From Leptidea sinapis (Eukaryota > Arthropoda > Insecta > Lepidoptera > Pieridae): a stretch of DNA of 64,000 nt. The notes under the pieces were generated by a model that was not told the DNA's origin, made no database searches, and saw only the letters and a program-made list of their open reading frames with translations. Of this stretch, positions 22,401-31,499 are shown one piece after another (the stretch's first letter is position 1; every line of letters begins with the position of its first letter). The translations under genes were made by a program, and so were the position numbers. Where the stretch lies: positions 1,736,001 to 1,800,000 of the forward strand of contig NC_066275.1 in NCBI RefSeq assembly GCF_905404315.1. The letters run 5' to 3'.

Positions 22401-22794
22401 TTCCGTTGGTTTTGCTACGTAGGTACTGTGTGTAAGGACACGGGATTTTAAAGTTTTATTAGTCAATGAAAATAATTGGCAGCAACGTTATACATCCAAG
22501 TTGTTATTTGATTTTGTTTTAAGCTTCAGTTCATTGATCAATTAAATAATTGACGAGATGTAGCTGTGGATTGTTTAAATAACTTCCACTGGAGCGGGAA
22601 AAAATATAATCTTTACTAATAAATAGAGATCCGTTTTTTTCGTTCGGTTTTACTGCGAAAACTACAGAACCCATCAAAATAATTCTTATTCTATAAGATG
22701 CAACGTTTTTAGGAGATGGTTTTAGTATATAATTTATGGTGATTAATTATTCGGAACCTATATTTTTTGACTTTGTAATACATGTATATTCGCA
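22401..22794. other. No gene seen
   Basis: This is AT-rich sequence. The block TTCGGTTTTACTGCGAAAAC at 22644-22663 resembles the inverse of 55910-55945 (family J), so part of this stretch may be an old copy of that repeat. Confidence 0.35.
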
Positions 22795-22925
22795 ATACAA
22801 ATTATTTTTTTTTATCACAATAAGGGACAAGGCGAGCAGGACGTTCAATTGATGCTAGTTTTAATGCCCTGCCCATTACAACGCAGTGCCGCTCAGGTGA
22901 AAGCAAGACGCTGTCGCCGAGCATT
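22795..22925 (+). repeat. SINE-like family B, 5' part
   Basis: ACAATAAGGGACAAGGCGAGC, GGACGTTCAATTGATG, GCCCTGCCCATTACAACGC and AGTGCCGCTCAGG align with the start of family B. The copy stops after about 110 bp. Confidence 0.65.
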
Positions 22926-23339
22926 TTCAGTTCAACAATTAACAAGATCTGCTGGAGCTCGTTCAAGTTTACTTGTGTGGTCTTATTGCGCTTGTGTTAT
23001 ACTAGATACCGCTATATTAGATACAGAAATTATTAAGAAGAAAGAGTTTAGAGTTAGTGTTCTTTTACTTATGAAACATAATTTATGGAAGTAAATTATA
23101 TGAAATATTGGCCTATTCCATGTACGAGGGTGTTCTAAAATAGGTTCAGGTTAAGAATACACATACGTATAAAGGAGTGTGTATGAAAGTCTTGATGCGA
23201 GTGGAAAAAGCCAGGCAAAAGTGTCACGGACGTGGTTTAAGGTGCCCGAAACATCTGGGAGACAGGGGAATTCATGTCTGTGCTGTGTTGATCACTAACA
23301 CAAAAGCCCTCAAGACTCTTAGATTACGATTGGTCTCCG
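22926..23339. other. No gene seen
   Basis: A short plus-strand frame at 23177-23374 has no recognisable domain and runs into the repeat that follows. Confidence 0.35.
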
Positions 23340-23425
23340 CTCCGCTCCTAAGCTACACTAGATACCGCAACTAATACTAAGCCCAAGTGGGCGTACTTAA
23401 GCCATTCTCGAACAATGTGTGACGT
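23340..23425 (-). repeat. Dispersed repeat family A, inverted copy
   Basis: The inverse of this segment (CACGTCACACATTGTTCGAG..., CCCACTTGGGC, GCGGTATCTAGTGTAGC) matches 62-157 and 28548-28665. Confidence 0.6.
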
Positions 23426-23751
23426 GGACGTGCCGCATTTTAATATTTTTTTAATATTTAATTTTATTTTAAATTAAATAAGTACACTTTTAACTAATTA
23501 ATATATCTTGCCAAACTTCAACAGTTTGTTGGCAAGTTAATGCGCTTAAAAACATTTAATTATGTGTACATACTTAACTACTACTTACTTTAATCTAAAC
23601 TATTAGGACTTACAACTAAACATTATTAGAATTATTAAAATTAGACAAAAGAAAACATTTACTAAATTTATATACTATATTAGCATATAGCATTGTTGAA
23701 TAACATTGAACAACTTTCAGTGAGAGTTATTCAATGCTCTGTTACACTTTG

Positions 23752-24015
23752 CTAATAATTGAAAGTAAAATACCGGGTTGCGTAGTAAGACTTTAAAAAA
23801 ATAATACTACAAAAAAGACACTGGGATCACATAATATCATCAGTATTTTCTATTTTATTAATTTCAATGTTCAATAACACGAAGTGTATGTTACAAAATT
23901 TGAAAGATGAGTTGGTTGAGTGTGAAGATGCCATACAAACAAGCATCCAATAGTTGCCGTTTAAAAAAGCAGTTGTTCTTCGCTAGTGCGGTATCTAGTT
24001 GGAGTCTAGTTGCGT
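23752..24015 (+). repeat. Dispersed repeat family A, 5' and 3' blocks
   Basis: The first block (AATTGAAAGTAAAATACCGG, GTAGTAAGACTTT) matches 1-50. A second short block near 23990 (GCGGTATCTAGTTGGAG) matches the family A 3' part. Between them is unrelated AT-rich DNA, so the locus is either rearranged or holds two copies. Confidence 0.5.
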
Positions 24016-24149
24016 GGTTAACTGTTCCATCTGTATGTATCTAGATGGTAAGTATAATAATTTTCTGGTGTATGACGCGATGGTGATATTGTGTAGCAGT
24101 GATCAAGCCTAACAACTAATCGGAACACCCCATATTAATACATATTTTT

Positions 24150-24152
<3 letters not shown>

Positions 24153-24192
<40 letters not shown>
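24153..24192. repeat. (AT)n microsatellite
   Basis: A run of 20 AT dinucleotides without interruption. Confidence 0.95.
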
Positions 24193-24196
<4 letters not shown>

Positions 24197-24499
24197 ATTT
24201 GCAGTAGAAGATAGCAAACGAAGCGACTTTTTGAAGCATATCCAAGTATTCTCAGAGTACTGGATGACCTATTAAGATTCGAGCAGCTCTGCTTTGCTCA
24301 GCTCTGAGGTGCATGAGACCTGGGATGAGCATAATAGTCCATAATATGTGGTCAGACTATCACTTTATTGCTATAATGTGAATCGGCTTGAAGTAGTGTT
24401 TTCTGATGAGCCCCGGATTCTCCCAGGTCAATTTCGCTTTCCCTCTAGGTGACTGCGTAATCTCATAACATTGGAAGATTCTAGACTCAATATTATTAA

Positions 24500-24830
24500 A
24501 AACATAATTTACTTGACTTAAGGTATCCCCTATCTGGGGCAGAGGGCATCCGAGTGTATCTCCCTCCTATCTGTATATCCCTCTTAATTTCGCTCCAGAT
24601 CTTTCCGATGTCTTTCGCTTCGTCAATGACAGTCTACCGCCAGGTTTGCTTTGGACGGCCACGTTTGCGTTTTTCTTTAGGGTTCCAGTCTAGGGATTGC
24701 TTCGGTATATGGTTGGGATCCCTCCAGAGTGTGTGGCCTATCCAGGTCCATTTGCGGCGGTTAATCTGTTGGTTGAGTGGGACTTCATGACAGCTGCAGC
24801 GTTGCCATGGATGATAGTTGGAAATTTTGT
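24500..24830 (-). pseudogene. LINE ORF2 C-terminal fragment
   Basis: On the minus strand the frames read RRKWTWIGHTLWRDPNHIPK, QSLDWNPKEKRKRGRPKQTW and DIGKIWSEIKRDI. The WIGHTLR, WNPxGKRKRGRPxxTW and LERLAxDR-type order is typical of the C-terminus of non-LTR retrotransposon ORF2 proteins. Frameshift and truncation make it inactive. It differs from families C, F and G. Confidence 0.75.
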
Positions 24831-25555
24831 CCGGCCAGTGAATAAATGAATGGAATATTTAAAACATGCTCCTATATTGATATAATGTTTTGTAAAAATT
24901 TCAAAACAATACGTAACTATGAACTAATTTAAGAACATTTGCTATTTTGAACAAACGAATATTAGATTTGTACACATTGTTCCTTTCTAAGCATATGCAC
25001 AAACGTTACATAGATTACAAATGCAGCAATAAATAAAAATATTGTAACAGATAAAAACAAAATCAATCAAAACAATAAAATACGTCAGTGTTCTTTGTTA
25101 TTGATGAATTAAAAAAAAATAACTCTCGAAAGTTTTATCAATTATAGGTGATATTGTATACGAGGAAGTATTTGAATGGAAATAGAGTTTTATAATAGGA
25201 ATTTTTTGAATGTTTGTTTTCGGATTATTATTAGGTTACGCGCGAGTTCGATGAAATACATGGAAAATAAACGATGGAGTTTCGGGCTTAAATGTGATCA
25301 CATGTCTACTTGTATATTGCGAATGGAGCTTAAACGTGAATAAATGAATACCAAATGATTTTAGAGGTTTTCGTTACATCCCGCGTACATCTACATGTTG
25401 AATTATTCGTGCCATTTTCTATAATTAATAAATCTAAGTATGCATCGGGTTATTGTTGATGAACAATTATGATTTAGCAGATCATTTCTAGAAAACTATA
25501 AATTTTAAATTTGAATTGTTTTCTGTTGTATATTATTTTTTATAGTGTAGAGTAT
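24831..25555. other. AT-rich stretch, no gene seen
   Basis: A block near 25260-25330 (AAATAAACGATGGAGTTTCG, CATGTCTACTTGTATATTGC) resembles the inverse of 32880-32960 loosely. Nothing else is recognised. Confidence 0.35.
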
Positions 25556-26012
25556 ACCTAAAATATTAAATTAAACTCATTAATGTATTTGTTAATTTGC
25601 CCAATTTACGTAAAAAAACGTTATATGGACGTGACTAAGCGCCTTTTCCATGAGTCACGAAAATTTATAAATATGAACGTAATGTTCATATCTCAAATTA
25701 CATTCGGAGTTGGAGAAAAGGCGAGATTAATTTAATCGATGATACCTTTAGTGATAGTATAAGAACGACTAGAGGAACGGGTCAGGGTTCGATACTTGGC
25801 CCCACCGAACTTATCAACTTTTTAGATGTAGATTATACATAAAATATATAAATTAAACTCATTAATTCATTAGTTACTTTGCTTATTTACATAAAAAACG
25901 TTATGTAGCAGTGACATAGTGCGTTTTCCATTAGTCACGAAAATCTATAAATATGAACGTAATGTCTATTTTTCAAATTACATTTGGAGTTGAAGAAACG
26001 GCGAGATTAAAA
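25556..26012 (+). repeat. Spaced direct duplication of about 170 bp
   Basis: Segments 25560-25731 and 25841-26010 share the blocks AAATTAAACTCATTAAT, TCACGAAAAT-TATAAATATG, AACGTAATGT and GGCGAGATTAA in the same order and orientation, about 85 percent alike by eye. They are separated by about 110 bp with an RT-like motif. Confidence 0.7.
25735..25835 (+). pseudogene. Possible reverse transcriptase motif B remnant
   Basis: One plus-strand frame between the two direct copies reads TRGTGQGSILGPTELINFLD. QGSILGP is the motif B signature of non-LTR reverse transcriptases (usually G-V-P-QGSILGP-x-LF). Only about 30 residues are readable and no YADD follows, so it is a short relic or chance match. 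Confidence 0.4.
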
Positions 26013-26384
26013 ACGGTCTTGAGAATGTAATAATTAATTCAAGAGAAGCTAGGCGTGTTATAAATTATAGTGATATACATTTATTCAGCATTACATATAA
26101 ATGGTTAATATTTCAGTCATTGCAGTCACCATTAATTTTGTATGCGGATAAATTTAAATTGCCTTGAATGCCCTACCGATGATCATGACACATACATGGT
26201 ATATTCACTTGACCAATCATCTTACTCAAATATTACTTCGTCTGATATAAATCAATTATAATTCAGCTAATTACTGTCAAACACAACCTTTATTCTAATC
26301 CTACTTCTTACACATGACACTTGCATGGAAAAAAATCACTTTAATTCTTTCAGATAGACCGATAACTTTGATAAAAATATTTTT

Positions 26385-26535
26385 TTTTTATATAAGAGGG
26401 GGCAAACGGAGGAGAGGCTCACGTGATGGGGAGTGGAGAGGCAACCACCTATCCGCAACAACAGGTGTCCAGAGATGCGTTGCCGGCCTCTAAGGTGGGA
26501 GTATGATCTTTTCTTGAAGGTCTCTAAGTCATTAA
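26385..26535 (-). repeat. LINE tail, family Z
   Basis: The segment (AGAGGGGGCAAACGGAGGAG, GGCAACCACCTATCCGCAAC, GCGTTGCCGGCC, TTCTTGAAGGTCTCTAAGTC) matches the inverse of 32537-32660. Its end shares the TTTTCTTGAAGGTCCCTAAG block with the tandem repeat at 37427-37640. The minus strand would encode a DLxxFKK-type LINE C-terminus. Confidence 0.6.
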
Positions 26536-26574
26536 ATGTATTTATTCAAACAAAACAAATCTTATAACTATATT

Positions 26575-26990
26575 CACAATACTATGATAACATAAAATTA
26601 AAACTATCATTACGTGGAAGCGTACCAATAATACTGGCAGCATTTCCACTTTGGATGGCTAGGCTGATCCGTTGACCGAAATAGCTGGCAGCGCTTGGGT
26701 TTCCAGTAGCCTTATCGAGGCGCGAAGATAGTATTCTGAACATTCTCCGCGCCTTTGGGCCCCACGGGCCAAGTGTCTCGACACCAAACGGCACAAAGAT
26801 ACCAGATAACTGAAGATACGCATTGAGACCAACATATTTGCGACGCTTGCTGTCTTCAGCAGTCGATGTAGCAGATATCACCAACTGACATAACTTAGAC
26901 ATGAGAAGGAGCCAGATTGTCGACGCAAGTCGCGTCCCACACCAGCGCACTTCCCCGTACCCAAACCACCATCAGTCATTCCATCAGGAC
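26575..26990 (-). pseudogene. LINE ORF2 C-terminal fragment, family F (122 codons open)
   Basis: The minus-strand frame at 26582-26950 ends with GVETLGPWGPKARRMFRILS, RLDKATGNPSAASYFGQRIS and LAIQSGNAASIIGTLP. The VETLGPWGP, TGxPxxxxxxxQR and AVQRGNAAS-type order is a known C-terminal signature of non-LTR retrotransposon ORF2 proteins. Further copies are at 54285-54660 (plus) and 5020-5195 (minus). No reverse transcriptase domain remains upstream, so it is 5'-truncated. Confidence 0.75.
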
Positions 26991-27126
26991 TCTTGACATC
27001 ACAGCGGGTACTACCATTTGGTTCTAAAACAGCTGGTATATATGTATTTAATAATATAGATATGTTAAGACAGACCCCTAAGATAAAGATTGGATTACTT
27101 AAGAGAAAGCTTAAAAATGTATTATT

Positions 27127-27659
27127 AGATAATAGACCAGGGTCGATAATTTTTGAAACCAAAAAAAAATACAATAGGATGAAACCCATTGGTAAAGGAC
27201 GAGAATATAACAGAAATTAAGGGAAAAATAAATTACGGGCGATCTGAGGTCGGGAAGTGGAAAAGGGGGGGAAAAGATTTTGGTTTTTTATTTATATCTT
27301 TTTCAAAAAAAAAATTTTTTTCTACAAAATTAAAAACCAAGAACTTGGTTTTTTGAATTTTTCACATAAACTTTGAGGTTATGTGAAAAAAGTGTAAATA
27401 AAAAAGTTGTAGATCTCTTTATTACCTACAACTTTGCGACTTAACTTTTTGCCATAGGACTTGTAGTTTTGCCGGAAATCGAGATAAACCATTTTTTAAC
27501 CTAAAACACCCCCCCTTTTCCACTTCCAGACCTCAGATCGCCCGTAATTTATTTTTCCCTTAATTTTTGTTATATTCTCGTCCTTTTCCAATGGGTTTCA
27601 TTCTACTATTATTTTGTTTCACTTTTTATCATTTTCAAAGGCTTCGGCACTGGTCTATA
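27127..27659. repeat. Long palindrome with three internal hairpins
   Basis: Arms 27176-27271 and 27509-27604 are inverse copies of 96 bp with about four mismatches. Weaker inverse similarity continues outwards to about 27131 and 27659 (AATAGACCAG against CTGGTCTATA). The 237-bp spacer has three perfect hairpins: 27332-27353 (10-bp stem), 27358-27390 (12-bp stem) and 27404-27434 (9-bp stem). The arms carry G7 and C7 at their inner ends. No ORF is longer than the arms themselves. It is probably a foldback or MITE-type element; the coding strand is undefined. Confidence 0.85.
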
Positions 27660-27812
27660 ATATTAAGTAATAAGTATAGAAAAAACTACATGACGTCAAG
27701 CATTATAATAATATTATAGTTAATCGCATCTTACATTATTATAATTTAATTTTAGAACTATTTTGTGTTAATTGTTATATTTTTATAAAGTGATAGTGAA
27801 GTTTTAGAAATT

Positions 27813-27837
27813 CCTAGAAGTGAGGGTCACTTCTAGG
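27813..27837. repeat. Perfect 11-bp hairpin
   Basis: CCTAGAAGTGA and its inverse TCACTTCTAGG flank a GGG loop. It forms the outer edge of the first tRNA-half copy. Confidence 0.9.
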
Positions 27838-27931
27838 AGTGCGAGTGCTCTGCCAACTGAGCTAACCGTTCAAGTGACGTATCACCATAAAATCTTGTGT
27901 GTTTTGTTCAACTCTCAGGTTGTGGCTTCAT
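27827..27931 (-). repeat. tRNA 5'-half cassette, copy A
   Basis: Read on the minus strand, it begins AGCCACAACCTGAGAGTTG, runs to ACGTCACTTGAACGG and then TTAGCTCAGTTGGCAGAGC and ACTCGCAC. It leaves the tRNA sequence in the anticodon loop and continues TCCTAGAAGTGA. It is the inverse of the left part of 28119-28204 and a direct repeat of 27953-28058. Confidence 0.85.
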
Positions 27932-27952
27932 AGGTCATGTGGCATATAGCTG

Positions 27953-28058
27953 TCACTTCTAGGAGTGCGAGTGCTCTGCCAACTGAGCTAACCGTTCGAG
28001 TGACGTATCCTTGATAAAATCTTGTATGCTTTGTTCAACTCTCAGGTTGTGGCTTCAT
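27953..28058 (-). repeat. tRNA 5'-half cassette, copy B
   Basis: This is a direct repeat of 27827-27931 with only a few differences (for example TTGTATGC for TTGTGTGT). It has the same breakpoint in the anticodon loop and the same TCCTAGAAGTGA continuation, so copies A and B descend from one event. A 21-bp spacer separates them. Confidence 0.85.
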
Positions 28059-28166
28059 CTACAGGATCTACTTTACAGTTGATAACCTGCTCAACGCCAA
28101 TATATACAACTATACCCTAGCCACAACCTGAGAGTTGAACAAAACACACATGATTTTACGTCACTC

Positions 28167-28238
28167 GAACGGTTAGCTCAGTTGACAGAGCACTCGCACC
28201 GAACGCGAGAGGTCGTGGGTTCGAGTCCCGCATCTTTC
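28167..28238 (+). tRNA. tRNA-like sequence, anticodon position CGA, probably a pseudogene
   Basis: The 72-nt unit folds as a canonical type I tRNA. Stems are acceptor GAACGGT with ATCTTTC (six of seven pairs, one C-T mismatch, one G-U), D stem GCTC/GAGC, anticodon stem CTCGC/GCGAG, and T stem GTGGG/CCCGC. Box A is TAGCTCAGTTG (28174-28184) and box B is GGTTCGAGTCC (28218-28228, consensus). A T6 run follows at 28243-28248. The anticodon loop ACCGAAC puts CGA at positions 34-36 but has C, not U, at 33. A Ser anticodon without a long variable arm is not a normal tRNA-Ser. It is therefore more likely a tRNA-derived repeat than a functional tRNA, although pol III transcription is plausible. Confidence 0.55.
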
Positions 28239-28242
28239 ATAA

Positions 28243-28248
28243 TTTTTT
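28243..28248 (+). terminator. Pol III terminator (T6)
   Basis: Six T residues lie five bases after the tRNA-like unit. This is sufficient for RNA polymerase III termination. Confidence 0.55.
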
Positions 28249-28547
28249 CTTTCAAATTTTATTTGAGTATATTGTGTTATGTTTGTATATCATTAGGTTA
28301 GATTAGATTTTAGATTAGATAGCTATTAGAAGGCTATGTATAAAATTAATGAGCGCATCTCGCCGATAAACGTAACGTTTGGCGAGTAAATAAATGTAAG
28401 TATATGTAATTAAAAAAGAATATCGGTTCGCGAAAATAATAGCCGGTAATTGATTCTACGAGGCAAGAAATTTCTTGCAACTTCTTGTTGTTTTAATACC
28501 TCGCGAATATTAACTTATTATTATTAACAGAACATGTGACACGTCAA

Positions 28548-28665
28548 CGTCACACATTGTTCGAGACTAGCTCGACTACGCCAACTTGGGCGTAGTATTA
28601 GTTGCCACACTTTGCGACTACGCCTGCGGTATTTAGTTGTAGCGCAGCTGAGACCAATCCCTAAT
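28548..28665 (+). repeat. Dispersed repeat family A, copy
   Basis: GTCACACATTGTTCGAGACT, CGCCAACTTGGGCGTAG, CACTTTGCGACTACGCC and TTTAGTTGTAGCGCAGC match 55-160 in order and orientation. Confidence 0.65.
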
Positions 28666-29514
28666 CTAATTACCTTATAAATATATACCTATATAGAGAC
28701 CTAGTTATAATATAATATTATAGAAATAAATAAAAGTACTTTTCGTGTTACTCATGAAACTACCTGTATACTATACCACCATTCTATTGTGAGACTTGTA
28801 ACTAACATGACTTGTAATTAAAAGTTTTTGATTATAAATAACAAATATTATGCGATATCTACGGCTACAAAACCGGCATAATTATTTTTTATAATTGGCA
28901 ACACTACACCCAATCATTCCAGAAGCAATGGGTGCCACAACAGCACTTTTATGTAAAACAAAAAAGCAAGTTGTTACATAACAACAAAATAATGATTCAC
29001 AATCAACCCGTCATTGATTTGAATTACCAGATTCTAAATTACCATATAACAGAAAAACTAATACAGAAATAACAGGTTCAACGAAGCTTCTCAATTCATA
29101 GTCTTTGTAACAACAAGCATGTTCTCATTGAGCTGTGCTTGAGTTACATACAATTTCGAGCGTCAATTAATTACTCATTCCTTTACTGCTTTGTGGATAG
29201 AGTTTGCTGAAATAATTGCCAATTAAGAACATAAATAGGTCATTTAGCACCTGTATTTTGATAACAAATTAGTCAACCTTGTTATCTTTAAAATTTTTGT
29301 TTATTAGTTAGTCGGTTTTAGTTTTGGATGATTATTTAAAGTGAAAAATTGGCAATTCATAATAGGATCCTCATGTATAATTTTATTTTCAAAAAACTTA
29401 CATACATTTTGGTGTTGCTTCTCTTAGATAATTTATACGTCTAGATAGAGCCTCTTTCTGTTAGGCAACCCATAACAACAGGCCAGGTTTAGTATAAAAA
29501 GACAAGGCAAGAAA
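28666..29514. other. AT-rich stretch, no gene seen
   Basis: A block at 28985-29170 (AATCAACCCGTCATTGATTT..., TTGAGCTGTGCTTGAGTTAC, TACTGCTTTGTGGATAGAG) is matched in the same order at 52630-52830, so an old dispersed repeat of about 200 bp is shared. There is no coding sequence. Confidence 0.5.
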
Positions 29515-29712
29515 AAATTGATTCATTTAGAATTCTTTTTGATATTATTTCTAATATACTAGACACTACTACCGCTTCGGAAAGAAATGGCGCACTGATA
29601 GAGAAGAAACGGCGCAAGCAACTCTCCCAGCATTCATTTTTTTGCGCTCTTTTTAATGAAATATACAATATTGTACTGTCATTGCTATTGCTATAAAATA
29701 ACGATAATCTAC
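29515..29712 (+). repeat. Dispersed repeat family E
   Basis: TTTAGAATTCTTTTTGAT, ACCGCTTCGGAAAGAAATGG, AGAAACGGCGCAAGCAAC and ACAATATTGTACTGTCATTG match 36565-36745 closely. It is non-coding and probably a non-autonomous element. Confidence 0.7.
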
Positions 29713-30000
29713 TTTAGCGTAACAACCCGTACACTAAATTAGTAGAGCGTCTTTCACTCAATATACGTATGTAACTATGTTTTAATGTTTTTTTTATTTT
29801 CATATTACCATTAAATTATTTTAATACAATTAGAAATAATTGTTTTATTTTTAATTTAAAACATACATACAATTATTAAAATTAAAGTTGTATGTATTTT
29901 TCAATGCTGAACCATAACCACGATATAAAAATAAATGTCAAAAAAATAAAAAAAGTATTTTGGGGTGAGTCACCCTTATCGGTACAGGGGTATGAAAAAT

Positions 30001-30870
30001 ATTTTTTTAACAAAAAACAACCGACTTCAAAAACACAATTCCAAAACAATAGATATAATATTCACTAAAAAGTATAAATATAATTGCGTATATTTATACA
30101 ATCTAATTAATTAATCTAATTCTAGTTACGATTATCGCTATTTTTGGAATCGTTGTCCTTCCGCCGCGACCTGCTCTCGTCTCTCGCCTCCTCACAACTC
30201 AAGCACATCTCACCTATAACTATGTATGTAGTTACAAACCTATCTTGGATGACACCGACTCCAAAAATAATAATAATCGTAACTAGAATTAGATTAATTA
30301 ATTAGATTGTATAAAAATACGCAATTATTTTTATACTATTTAGTGAATGTTATATCTATTGTTTTGGAATTGTGTTTTTGAAGTCAGTTGTTTTTTGTTA
30401 AAAAAAATATTTTTTGATTTTTAGTGAATTTGAATCACACTAACTAACAATTTGTCTAAATATGTGTATAAATAAGATTCGACCGAGTATCATTAATTTG
30501 CTCCTAAGAATTGAAGAGTTCCGTTACTTTGTCATGGATTCCGTAATAAGAACGTAACCAAACTATCTTTGAAGTATACCCTTTCCAATAAAAAAAGAAT
30601 CATCGAAATCGGTTGGCGCCATATTGAGATATTCGTAAATTTATCATCCACTTTGCTATACGTATGTATAGCAAATTTAAGACTTTTATGGTTTTCTCAT
30701 GGATGCCATTGTCAATAAATTACAATGGGACCACACGGGAAGTACCAACTTTGAAATAAAAAAAGAATTATCAAAATCGGTTCACCCAGTCGAAAGTTTT
30801 GAGGTACAAACGTAAAAAAAAATAACATAACGACGAATTGAGAACCTCCTCCTTTTTTGAAGTCGGTTAA
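30001..30870 (+). mobile_element. Foldback-type element, family D, copy 2
   Basis: The ends are AACCGACTTCAAAAACAC (about 30019) and, inverted, TTTTTTGAAGTCGGTTA (about 30868). The left 370 bp is itself a palindrome: TATAATTGCGTATTTTTATA-type sequence and CTAATTCTAGTTACGATTAT recur inverted at 30250-30380. Between the inner arms is a GC-rich loop (CCGCGACCTGCTCTCG). The flanks at 29965-30000 and 30871-30960 appear to be one repeat interrupted by this insertion, with AAAATA at both junctions as a candidate target duplication. It has no coding capacity. Confidence 0.65.
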
Positions 30871-30985
30871 AAATAGATGTTGGTCGACTCACAGACCTAT
30901 CCGATATGCACACAAAATTTCATAAAAACCGATTCAGCCGCTTCGGAGGAGTTTGGTAACTAACACCGCGACACGAGAATTTTAT
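30871..30985 (+). repeat. Right part of a repeat split by the family D insertion
   Basis: The segment GATGTTGGTCGACTCACAG, ACAAAATTTCATAAAAACCG and CGCGACACGAGAATTTTAT continues the interrupted repeat whose left part is at 29965-30000. I recognise this as a common lepidopteran repeat type, from memory only. Confidence 0.4.
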
Positions 30986-31245
30986 TTATTACATTATTAA
31001 TAATGTACACTAACCGTAATAAATATATACAGGGCATGATATCAAAGTGCAAAATACTTTGGTTACAGCATTACTCTGCTGTAAGCATATTTAGTTCTGC
31101 TGGTAACAAGCGGTGTTGGATCTGTTCCAAGTTTATTTGCTGTCTTCGAGAATATTGGTCCTATCATTGGTTTATTACAGAAATCACACAACAGAAATAA
31201 CGATGGTGTGGTGTTGATATAGCGCCATCTATAAGGCATCATCAT

Positions 31246-31495
31246 CGTTAGAAAGGAGACGTCCATGGCTGGACAAAGGCCTCCCCAAAGATTTCGACGA
31301 CGATCGGTCCTGCGCTGCCCTCATCCAACGTATTCCGGCGATCTTGACCAGATTGTCGGTCTGTATTGTGGGGGGCCTACCAACACTACGTCTTCCGGTA
31401 CGTGGTCGCCATTCGAGGACTTTACTGCCCCAACGGCCATATTATGTCTGTCGAACTATGTACCCTGCCCACTGCCATTTCAGTTTTGCAATCAT
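31246..31495 (-). pseudogene. RTE-like LINE tail, family G
   Basis: The minus strand carries the same blocks as 20280-20530 inverted: GGACCGATC, CCTACCAACACTACGTCTTC, CCGGTACGTGGTCGCCATTC and CCCACTGCCATTTCAGTTTT. It encodes a degraded RTE-like ORF2 C-terminus. Confidence 0.7.
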
Positions 31496-31499
31496 CATC

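Larger units (their letters stand above)
28119..28248 (+). repeat. tRNA-like cassette, copy C (inverted, with the whole tRNA-like unit)
   Basis: The left 50 bases (AGCCACAACCTGAGAGTTG, AACAAAACACACATGATTTT, ACGTCACTCGAACGG) are the inverse of the corresponding parts of copies A and B. Unlike them, it continues through a complete tRNA-like unit to a T6 run at 28243-28248. Confidence 0.85.

Noticed and set aside
27241..27550. CRISPR-like or phage-like array because of repeated hairpins
   Set aside because: There are no regularly spaced direct repeats, the context is clearly insect transposon-rich DNA, and the structure is an inverted repeat.
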